From: Planctomycetota bacterium
Lineage (GTDB): Bacteria > Planctomycetota > UBA8108 > UBA1146
Length of the DNA: 7,823 bases
Direction: 5' to 3'
NCBI GenBank assembly: GCA_002691835.1
Contig: NZJA01000054.1
Location: forward strand, 1-7,823
Positions 1 to 6,673 of the stretch are shown piece by piece (within the stretch, counting starts at the first letter, position 1; each line of letters begins with the position of its first letter). A program made the translations under genes and the position numbers. The notes under the pieces were generated by a model. That model saw only the letters and a list, made by a program, of their open reading frames with translations. It was not told the DNA's origin and did not search any database.

Positions 1-560
1 TATAATTTTACAATATTTTTATTCGTATTATAAACATCTTCTAACTTGCCCTCTAAAACCCAAGTAATAGTAATTGGAGTATACAATTGCCATTGTACAG
101 TTCCACTTTTATCAACATATAATTGAAGTTGTTTTCCTTTTACTTCTATATATTGTACTTCGTTGTTTTTCTTTAAAAAATATCTTTGATATTCTCCTAA
201 TTCATAATCACTTTCTGTTGGAATACAAATTTCTTGTACTGGTTTAATTGGGGCTTTATTTGATGTTGTATAATTTCTTCCTGTAGCATTGTAATAAGGG
301 TAATCTATATTATAAAAAGATGATATTTCACGAGTATTTGGTTTTCGTTCTAAATTATCTAAATATAATGGGTTTTCATTATTAACTCCATTTTTAGGTA
401 GCAGTTGTCTACTACCATTTGCTTGAGGGGTAGCTCCACTATAATATTCTCCTTTTGAATTAATGTAATAATATCCTTTATAGTCAGCCCCATTAATAGA
501 AAGTTCACTTCCATTAGTGTATAGATTAGTTTTAACTTGGGATGAAGGATAATATGGCAT
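1..560 (-). CDS. Hypothetical phage tail/baseplate-region protein, 5' part only
   Basis: An open frame starts at an ATG (560-558) and stays open for 186 codons to the left window edge, so the C-terminus is missing. The start follows the stop of the hub-peptidase gene by only 2 bases (TAA-TT-ATG), which suggests coupled translation; no clear Shine-Dalgarno site is present. The protein begins MPYYPSSQVKTNLYTNG and is rich in Tyr, Asn and Gly. Near residues 28-45 it has a tyrosine-dense stretch (KGYYYINSKGEYYSG), and near residues 123-140 the segment GEYQRYFLKKNNEVQYIEV. There is no signal peptide or membrane segment. From memory, similar starts occur in uncultured marine phage contigs next to hub/peptidase genes, but I know of no assigned function. 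Its position downstream of the hub suggests a structural baseplate or tail-associated part. Confidence is high that it is a gene and low on its role. Confidence 0.85.
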   Translation of the reverse strand, partial: MPYYPSSQVKTNLYTNGSELSINGADYKGYYYINSKGEYYSGATPQANGSRQLLPKNGVNNENPLYLDNLERKPNTREISSFYNIDYPYYNATGRNYTTSNKAPIKPVQEICIPTESDYELGEYQRYFLKKNNEVQYIEVKGKQLQLYVDKSGTVQWQLYTPITITWVLEGKLEDVYNTNKNIVKL

Positions 561-562
561 AA

Positions 563-3500
563 TTATGGTCTTTTAGATATTTGTCCTGCTTTAAATTGTG
601 CTTGAGCATCTAATACTTCTGCATTTACTCTTGGATCCGATCCTTTTATAGCTCTTTCAGCCGTTGGTAATGATAAATGGAAGTGAGCACCGGATGCTAC
701 TGCTGTTGGTTCTCCATATTCATCTAAATAGTACCAATTTTTAGGGCCTACAATAAAACTATTTAATACTTTTTTAACTAATTCTAAATTAGTAGCTGAT
801 GGGTTATTAATAGTAAAATCAACAGCATTACCTACCTCATGTCTACTTGTATAATTTTTAACTTTATTATGGTGATATAAATCATTACCTGCTGTTAGTG
901 TTATTCTTATATCTGGGGCTTCTGTTCTAAGAGCTTGTAAAACGGCAATTGTCATATCAGCAGCATTAGATGAAATATCTCCTCCACTTGTTAATTCTCC
1001 TTTATAATTACCATCTGCATCTTGACCTGTAGTAAATCCACCTCCACCATCTTGACCTGATATTTTTTCTTCTATCTGTGGGATTGGTTTTATATATTCT
1101 CTAACTCTATCAGCATTTGGTGTTGGTCCTAAATATTCTGGTTTCCCATTTCCTCCACCTGTAACATAAGTGTCTGCTGCTTCTGATAATTGTGAGAAAT
1201 TAAATTTAGCTGAAACAAAGGTTCTTGGAATGGTAACAGTATCAATAGTTGTGGACCATGAATTTTCTCCTATTTCATGGTTTACTTTTGATACTAAAAA
1301 TTTATAAGTTTTAGGATATTGTTTTGGTAAAAATCCTTGTTGAACATTAATTTGATTATATATTTTAATACCTGATAATCCTTCAAAAGTTAAATTCATA
1401 TCTATAGGAATAAAACCTATCAACCCTGATGGTGCTCCCGTTTTTTGATAAAGTGTATTATTAATAGTTGTAACATAAGCATTAAATGCAGCTTTTCCTT
1501 CTTTTATGATAGCGTCGTTATATAAAAAGTAAGAATACTTGTCTTTGGCAGTATAACCTATTTTATCTTTACTACGTACTGCACCCGCAGAATCATCAGT
1601 TCCAGCTGCAAAATCTCCTCCTAGTATTCTTGTTAAATAAAAGATATAATTATTTGAAAATTTAGTTGCTAATTCTTCAGCAGTCATTTGTCCAGTGATT
1701 TTTTTCATCTTTTCAGCATGTAAATAATCTGCTACTTTATTAACATACTCTTCCCAGTTTAACCCACCATTAGTATCTTCACCTACAAAGGGGTAAACGG
1801 AATTAACTAAAGCTATTCTATATCCTTGATTTTCAACTCCACAAGCTTTAAAAACTTTGTTTTGAGAGTAATGTTGATCTCTTCTTTCTGATAGGTCAGG
1901 ATTAGTTATGTTTCCTACGTTATCTGTCCCAAAAGTTTCTACTTGTTCATCATCATCTCTCCACCAATTAGCTACTGTGTTGTAAACGTCCGCACCAAAT
2001 TCCACTCCCCCATCAAAAGCATGACCTAAACCTTCAGCTGCTGTGTATGCTCCATCTGCTACAGCATTAAATGCATCTTGTACTACTTCGTCATCACCTC
2101 TATCTACTTCACCTGCTGTCCAAGCATTATATAATTGTGTTGCTTGTATTGATGTAATATCTCTAAAACCTGTTATTCCTAATTCATTAGCTTGTTCTGA
2201 TAATGCTATTTGTTCTTTTAATATAGCATCTAAAGCAGGATCTATAAATTCTTTATTGTATCTATCATATAATCCAACATTCCATTTAGAAAAAGCAGTT
2301 GCATCATGGTCTTTAGAATTTCCACCTCCTGCTGTTGCACCAACAGAAATCATAGTTGCTAATTCAGGTGTAATTTTTGTATCAAAATTAAAATCAGTTA
2401 CAAAACTTCCTTTATCCTTTTTTACTCCATAAACATTAAATGAAGGAATTGAATTCATTTTTCCCTTATTAAAGGAAAGTGCTTCTATTCCTGGGATCGT
2501 GTTTTGTTCTAATATAGTAATAGTATTGTCATTCTTTAATGCTACCTCTAAGTTGTTAATACCACCTAAAGCATCATTAATACCATCACATATATTTGTT
2601 AAAAATGAAAATATAGAAACTTGTTTACCTCTATCAGTTTCATCAGTTGCTTTTGCTAATAGCTTTGAAATAAAATCATAATTAAGATAAATATTCATTA
2701 TTTGTCCATATACAACAGATCTATCTCCAAAATCTTGGCTTTGTGCAAATGGTTTTAATTTTGCCCACCCAGGGTTATTATATAGCCAAGTTGTTGACAT
2801 ATTTTCCTGTGAATTAATAGCAAGTGGAGGTTTTATAATACAAATTCTAGGGTCTAATGATATATGATTTGGAAATGTTACACATAAATTTGTATCTGTA
2901 TTAGAATCAAAATAAATCATTTCCGATGCTTCTCCAAAGTCGTTTAGTAGTTTTGGGACACAATATGTTTCTAATTTCCTTATTAATTCCCCAAAAGTCA
3001 TATAGTAATTATATTTATCTAAAGAACCAGCTTCATTGGCTTTTTGGGAAGATTCAAATTGATTGAAGTATAGTGATGGGTTTGTGTAATCTGATTGTTC
3101 AGCATCCCATATATTTCCCAATATGTCAGTAAACATATCTTGGGATAAAGCTGTGCTACCAGCATTTGATACTATTGGTGAATCATCAGCTGTTAATCCT
3201 GTTTTTTCAAAAGCACTTGATCCAGTAGTTGCATTTATTTCTTTTACTGATAAAGCTGTGGATTTAGTTGCAAGAGTTAATGATTCAATTACATCTCCTA
3301 CTGATATTAAATCTATGCTAACATCATAATAACCATCAGTATTATATGACCAATTAAAGTTAGTTACTCTACCATAAAAACCATCATAATTACCATGATA
3401 TAGTTTTTGGTAAGCATTGATAGAATTAATCATTTCAAGTTGAGTCATGTTAGTATTATTTTGGAACCATTTATCCTCAATAATTGTATTACCAACATTT

Positions 3501-4174
3501 CTTATATCTTTTCCATTTGTAGTGAATTTATCCCATCCCCATTCAACCATTAAAGTAAAACCTAATCTAAGGTATACTAATTCTATTAATTCAAATTGAA
3601 ATTTATTATAACATTTTAATTCTATTGTACCCTTTCTAATAGATCCCCTATTTTGAGAATCCATAGTAAATGAAATTAATCCCGGTGCAGGTACTAAACC
3701 TTTATTTGTACCTCCTAAACCGTATGAATTTGAATTATTCCATAAAGAATTAGTTTTACTTACCCCAGATCTAAAATTATAACTACCATCAGCTATAACT
3801 GTAGTTCCATCTTCCTCATATGATGTAGGGTTTAAAGTTGATAATGTGTTAAATAATACTGTTTTTTCTGCTAGTCCACTACCTACAAATCCATCTGTAT
3901 TTGTAATACCTATGTCTCTTAATCTTTGTTCTCCAGTACTAATATTAGCGTCTATATATTCTCCAGAGGTTTTGTTAAATACCGAAGGAGAAGAGTTACC
4001 TACTACAGCAACTGATGATGCCATTTTTAACCAAGCATTTTTATTATTAATTAATTGAAGTTGATTTTGGTTTCGTAGAGAATTTTCCTCTACCCCACTT
4101 CCATAGAGTTTTTGCCTTACATTTATTTGGTTAAGGACGTAATTTTCAAATTGTTCTCCTACAATGTTCCCCAT
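563..4174 (-). CDS. Probable baseplate hub protein with C-terminal M15/LAS-type zinc peptidase domain (tail lysin)
   Basis: This 1203-residue protein probably forms the central baseplate hub and carries a peptidoglycan-cutting domain. Residues 160-216 (GLVPAPGL, then RGSIRKGTIELKCY and YLRLGFTLMVEWG) are of a type seen in marine phage structural proteins. Residues 521-560 (ICDGINDALGG, then TITILEQN) and 918-985 (FIPIDMNLTFEGLSGIKIYN, then HEIGENSWSTTIDTV) look like the beta-rich segments of gp27-like hubs. Residues 690-770 form an acidic, helical, Gly/Ala-rich insertion. A Gly-rich linker (about 1005-1068) leads to the peptidase. There SRHEVGNAVDF gives His1112 and Asp1119 (HxxxxxxD), and GAHFHLSL gives His1164 and His1166 (HxH). 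His1112, Asp1119 and His1166 are the expected zinc ligands. The cleaved bond (probably in stem peptides) cannot be told. The start follows the LysM gene stop by 2 bases and has GGAG 10 bases upstream. The peptidase call is strong; the hub call is an inference from weak motifs and gene order. Confidence 0.85.
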   Translation of the reverse strand: MGNIVGEQFENYVLNQINVRQKLYGSGVEENSLRNQNQLQLINNKNAWLKMASSVAVVGNSSPSVFNKTSGEYIDANISTGEQRLRDIGITNTDGFVGSGLAEKTVLFNTLSTLNPTSYEEDGTTVIADGSYNFRSGVSKTNSLWNNSNSYGLGGTNKGLVPAPGLISFTMDSQNRGSIRKGTIELKCYNKFQFELIELVYLRLGFTLMVEWGWDKFTTNGKDIRNVGNTIIEDKWFQNNTNMTQLEMINSINAYQKLYHGNYDGFYGRVTNFNWSYNTDGYYDVSIDLISVGDVIESLTLATKSTALSVKEINATTGSSAFEKTGLTADDSPIVSNAGSTALSQDMFTDILGNIWDAEQSDYTNPSLYFNQFESSQKANEAGSLDKYNYYMTFGELIRKLETYCVPKLLNDFGEASEMIYFDSNTDTNLCVTFPNHISLDPRICIIKPPLAINSQENMSTTWLYNNPGWAKLKPFAQSQDFGDRSVVYGQIMNIYLNYDFISKLLAKATDETDRGKQVSIFSFLTNICDGINDALGGINNLEVALKNDNTITILEQNTIPGIEALSFNKGKMNSIPSFNVYGVKKDKGSFVTDFNFDTKITPELATMISVGATAGGGNSKDHDATAFSKWNVGLYDRYNKEFIDPALDAILKEQIALSEQANELGITGFRDITSIQATQLYNAWTAGEVDRGDDEVVQDAFNAVADGAYTAAEGLGHAFDGGVEFGADVYNTVANWWRDDDEQVETFGTDNVGNITNPDLSERRDQHYSQNKVFKACGVENQGYRIALVNSVYPFVGEDTNGGLNWEEYVNKVADYLHAEKMKKITGQMTAEELATKFSNNYIFYLTRILGGDFAAGTDDSAGAVRSKDKIGYTAKDKYSYFLYNDAIIKEGKAAFNAYVTTINNTLYQKTGAPSGLIGFIPIDMNLTFEGLSGIKIYNQINVQQGFLPKQYPKTYKFLVSKVNHEIGENSWSTTIDTVTIPRTFVSAKFNFSQLSEAADTYVTGGGNGKPEYLGPTPNADRVREYIKPIPQIEEKISGQDGGGGFTTGQDADGNYKGELTSGGDISSNAADMTIAVLQALRTEAPDIRITLTAGNDLYHHNKVKNYTSRHEVGNAVDFTINNPSATNLELVKKVLNSFIVGPKNWYYLDEYGEPTAVASGAHFHLSLPTAERAIKGSDPRVNAEVLDAQAQFKAGQISKRP

Positions 4175-4176
4175 GA

Positions 4177-4497
4177 TTAAATAACTCCATTTATTGCATT
4201 ATATAATTTTATAATAGCATCAATATTTGATGGAATTCTAATCTGTTGATTTAAAGGTAAGTAATATGAATCTTGTTTTAAATTTTCATTTGCAATTGAT
4301 ATAACCCACCAATGATCAGAATTACCATAATATTGTAAAGCTAAGGTATCAAAACGATCACCTTGTTCTGCATATACATAAGTATCATCTACAGATAAAG
4401 GAATTCTTGGATATCTTGTACCTATATAATTTCTAACTCCTAACTGTTGTTTAGGATTAACTTTTCTAACTATTTTTCTTCTTGTATATCTTCCCAT
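4177..4497 (-). CDS. LysM-like baseplate protein (gp53/XkdP/tail-protein-X type)
   Basis: This is a 106-residue protein with a very basic N-terminus (MGRYTRRKIVRKVNPK) and one LysM-like fold at about residues 40-90. The pattern is GDRFDTLALQYYGNSDHWW, then ISIANENL, then LPLNQQIRIPS. This matches the usual LysM layout of GDTL..A..YYG, a central aromatic/N motif and a closing G/Q..IRIP strand. In phage tails such domains occur in T4 gp53, tail protein X and PBSX XkdP, where they act as baseplate or tube-to-hub adaptors and not as free wall-binding proteins. There is no signal peptide. The start codon overlaps the stop of the upstream gene by one base (TAATG) and is preceded by GGAG at a 4-base gap, so coupled translation is likely. 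It lies directly before the hub gene, as XkdP lies before XkdQ. The fold call is good; the exact position in the particle is inferred. Confidence 0.8.
   Translation of the reverse strand: MGRYTRRKIVRKVNPKQQLGVRNYIGTRYPRIPLSVDDTYVYAEQGDRFDTLALQYYGNSDHWWVISIANENLKQDSYYLPLNQQIRIPSNIDAIIKLYNAINGVI
4185..4188 (-). promoter_or_regulatory. Shine-Dalgarno site of the hub-peptidase gene
   Basis: GGAG on the minus strand lies 10 bases before the ATG at 4174, within the final Gly-Val codons of the LysM-like gene. The spacing is at the long end of the normal range. It supports the chosen start, which is also set by the stop codon 2 bases upstream. Confidence 0.4.
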
Positions 4498-6392
4498 TAT
4501 TCTCCAGATTTAGGTGGCATATAATTTAGGGAACCATTTGAAACTTCTGTATTGCCTGGTCCTCCATCGTAATTAGATCCTAATCCACCTTTTAAGTTAA
4601 TGAATCTTTCATTTCCATATCTTGAAATGAAATTACCACCACCTTCTACTTTACCTCCATTAAATGAATTTCTTTGTACTCTAGGAACAAAGTCATGGAT
4701 TGGAGTAAATTGGAATCCTGATACATTAACTATCATAGGCATTTCTTGTACACTAGGATCCGAATTTATTTCTCGTGTTCTATCTCCTGATGAAATTGAT
4801 GTTTTATTTCCTGCGTCTGTTATTCCAATTTCCCATGGAGCTTCTTGTGGTACATCTAATGTTATACCACTCATAAATCCAACTTGTTCTTGGAACCAAC
4901 CCCCAACTGATAATGTTATTAAATTTCCTCTCATATACCCAACATCTGAATAGTCGCCAGCACAAATCGAAGCTAAATAATTTAATTTTTGATACATTGG
5001 TATTAATTCTTGTTTTGATTGTGCTGCTACCGTCCAATCTAATGAAACTGTTCGGCCAAACCCCTTATATTTGTAAAACTCTTCAGATCTTCCCATAAAT
5101 CTTTGACCTCCCCATTCTGATTGGTATGAATCACTTAAAGAATTAATTATGGCTCTAAAATGAATATAAGTTTTTTCACTAGGATTATTATTATCTATGA
5201 CACCAATTCTAAATTTAACAAAATCATTTTTATCGTTATCAGATGTTACTGAGGTAGATTTATATAATGGAAAAGCATTAACTCTATCTACTGCATTTTT
5301 ATACCCTGAATTGTTTGATATTGATCCAGATATTGAAGTATTAATGTCTCTTTTACCAATAGTATAACTTGATAAATTCCCTCTTTTACCTGGGTTACCT
5401 AAATTAACTCTTTGTTCAAATTGTTTATCAAATTCCCAAGCTAAAGTTGAAGGTCTTGTTTGACTTGGACCTAATGTTTGTTGGAAATTAGGGTTAGTTA
5501 GATTAGTACCCCCTTGACTGTTTGGTATTCTTGGAGTTGAATTACCTGGAATTAAAGGTTGTGAGGGGATACCAAATAATCCAGTAATTATATTAACAGC
5601 TGATGTAACAGCATTTAAAGGATCACTTGATACATTAAATAATTGATTATAGGATAATACTGATTTACCTATACTGTTGCTTGTACCACTACCATAAAAA
5701 TTTACATCTGTTGGTTGAAATGTTGTTCTACTAGTAATTGGAATTCTTGTTTTACCAACACCTAATATTGCTCCTGGTCCTCCTGAATATGTTAGTAAAT
5801 TTTGCTCACTTGGAGCTGCTATATTATCAATTTTTGTTAATTGTAAATTTTCTAATCTACTTCTTATTACACCATCAGGCATAATAGTACGTAAATAAGT
5901 TGGAAATGCTAATGGTTGATTTCGATTTGAACTAAATCCAAAATTTCTTGGACCATCTGGGTTTAAGTTATCAAATGGATTATAACCTTGTTTTGGAACG
6001 TGCATTCCAATTGCATTAGTTCCTGCTTGTATAATTGCTTCTAAAGGAGTATAAACTCCTTGATTCATTACTAGTTTTGCAGGTTCTGCAAATCCTGCTT
6101 CACCATTAACGTTAGTTAATGATAATACATTTTGTTTTGCTATAAATAATGGACCTGCTGGTGATTTAAAATCAAAAAACATTTGTGCCAATCTAGATAC
6201 ATCATTACCTATTCTTCTAGGTAATAAAGTTCCCCCACGTAATAGAAAGTCAGGTCCCCCTGTTCTTCCTACATCGTCAATATCTTTAGGAATTGACCTA
6301 GTTACATAAGGTTGATTACTGTTACCACCACCTACTGTATCCTTGCCATACCTTAAAGATTTAAGGTTTGTTGTCAAATTGACTAATGGCAT
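4497..6392 (-). CDS. Baseplate/tail protein with C-terminal tube-like domain, possible tube initiator
   Basis: This 631-residue structural protein has no assigned family that I can name with certainty. Residues 1-140 hold a conserved-looking region (DFLLRGG, FFDFKSPAGPLFIAKQ, then VYTPLEAIIQAGTNAIGMHV). Residues about 200-345 are Pro/Asn/Gly/Ser-rich and probably flexible. Residues about 388-575 are beta-rich: FVKFRIGVID, IHFRAIINSLSDSY, FMGRSEEFYKYKGFGRTVSL, then QELIPMYQKLNYLASIC and MPMIVNVSGFQFTPIHDF. The last block recalls tail-tube and tube-cap proteins (gp48/gp54-like, or the tube-like half of XkdP/Pvc7). This is a pattern-level judgement, not a proven match. The C-terminus (about 575-631) is Gly/Asn-rich. 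The start at MPLVNL lies 6 bases after the preceding stop, with an A-rich leader and no Shine-Dalgarno site. The stop overlaps the LysM gene start. An alternative role is a baseplate wedge protein. Confidence 0.8.
   Translation of the reverse strand: MPLVNLTTNLKSLRYGKDTVGGGNSNQPYVTRSIPKDIDDVGRTGGPDFLLRGGTLLPRRIGNDVSRLAQMFFDFKSPAGPLFIAKQNVLSLTNVNGEAGFAEPAKLVMNQGVYTPLEAIIQAGTNAIGMHVPKQGYNPFDNLNPDGPRNFGFSSNRNQPLAFPTYLRTIMPDGVIRSRLENLQLTKIDNIAAPSEQNLLTYSGGPGAILGVGKTRIPITSRTTFQPTDVNFYGSGTSNSIGKSVLSYNQLFNVSSDPLNAVTSAVNIITGLFGIPSQPLIPGNSTPRIPNSQGGTNLTNPNFQQTLGPSQTRPSTLAWEFDKQFEQRVNLGNPGKRGNLSSYTIGKRDINTSISGSISNNSGYKNAVDRVNAFPLYKSTSVTSDNDKNDFVKFRIGVIDNNNPSEKTYIHFRAIINSLSDSYQSEWGGQRFMGRSEEFYKYKGFGRTVSLDWTVAAQSKQELIPMYQKLNYLASICAGDYSDVGYMRGNLITLSVGGWFQEQVGFMSGITLDVPQEAPWEIGITDAGNKTSISSGDRTREINSDPSVQEMPMIVNVSGFQFTPIHDFVPRVQRNSFNGGKVEGGGNFISRYGNERFINLKGGLGSNYDGGPGNTEVSNGSLNYMPPKSGE
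4502..4505 (-). promoter_or_regulatory. Shine-Dalgarno site of the LysM-like gene
   Basis: GGAG on the minus strand lies 4 bases before the ATG at 4497, inside the last codons of the preceding gene. Together with the TAATG overlap it supports this start and re-initiation by ribosomes finishing the upstream gene. Confidence 0.5.
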
Positions 6393-6398
6393 ACTGTT

Positions 6399-6629
6399 TT
6401 ATTTTGGCAGATTATTCAAATATTTGTCTTGTGGTGATACTGCTCTTTCCAAAGTTGATGGTAAAGGTAGTACTCCATTTTCTGGTTTTACTTCTTGTGC
6501 ATTAGGTTTTCCTACTATAGAGTAATCCTTATGCAAAGTAGACTGTTGAAAATTAGGAACACTTGGTGTTTGACCATTCAAGCCTGATAATTGAGTTTTA
6601 CCTGATGTTAATTTATCTAATAGACCCAT
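6399..6629 (-). CDS. Small hypothetical protein between tape measure and tube-like protein
   Basis: This is a 76-residue protein that begins MGLLDKLTSGKTQLSGLNG and is rich in Pro, Gln, Leu and Asn (pI not computed). It has no signal peptide, membrane segment, cysteine or recognisable catalytic motif. A short N-terminal amphipathic stretch is followed by a probably disordered body (PSVPNFQQSTLHKDYSIVG, then ENGVLPLPSTLERAVSPQ). I recall small proteins with an MGLLDKL-type start in marine phage tail modules, but I know of no function. It is the first gene after the 44 bp spacer and has an A-rich leader (CTAAAAATC before ATG) without a Shine-Dalgarno site. The next gene starts 6 bases after its stop. 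Its coding status is supported by its place in a tight co-directional run and by the lack of a competing gene. By context it could be a minor baseplate part or an assembly helper. Confidence 0.72.
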   Translation of the reverse strand: MGLLDKLTSGKTQLSGLNGQTPSVPNFQQSTLHKDYSIVGKPNAQEVKPENGVLPLPSTLERAVSPQDKYLNNLPK

Positions 6630-6673
6630 GATTTTTAGTTTATGTTAATTAATTTATTATAAATATTGATTTT
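6630..6673 (-). other. 44 bp AT-rich spacer, possible weak promoter or leader
   Basis: This is the longest non-coding stretch in the window. Read on the minus strand it holds TATAAT (6661-6656), 26 bases before the ATG at 6629, but there is no recognisable -35 element at the usual distance. It also has a small perfect inverted repeat, ATTTAT-T-ATAAAT (6652-6664), and a TTAATTAA palindrome. The repeat is too short and too AT-rich to be a convincing terminator, and no GC stem with a T-run is seen. It may act as a weak promoter, a processing site, or only as a gene boundary. Confidence 0.3.

Noticed and set aside
2043..2432. 129-codon open frame on the plus strand
   Set aside because: It lies wholly inside the hub-peptidase gene on the opposite strand and has Ser/Cys-rich, shadow-like composition; the minus-strand frame carries recognisable motifs.
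4600..4953. 117-codon open frame on the plus strand, with similar shorter plus-strand frames at 2499-2681, 3123-3329, 3846-4058, 4913-5098 and 6343-6525
   Set aside because: All are antisense to well-supported genes, and the resulting proteins have no recognisable motifs.
4804..5037. 77-codon minus-strand frame within the 631-residue gene
   Set aside because: It is a shifted frame of the tube-like region; the protein is Trp/Arg/Cys-rich and looks like an out-of-frame product.
563..6629. Extracellular contractile injection system or other non-phage device
   Set aside because: The tape measure, LysM and hub logic is shared with such systems, but no AAA+ ATPase, toxin or sheath gene is visible, and the proteins look like those of marine phage contigs; a phage tail is the simpler reading.
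6652..6664. Inverted repeat ATTTAT-T-ATAAAT as a terminator
   Set aside because: Only A-T pairs with a one-base loop, so no stable hairpin would form.
6658..6665. TATAAATA, identical to the T4 late promoter core, on the plus strand
   Set aside because: It points against all genes of the window and such an 8-mer is expected by chance in very AT-rich spacer DNA; no other copy was seen at a gene start.
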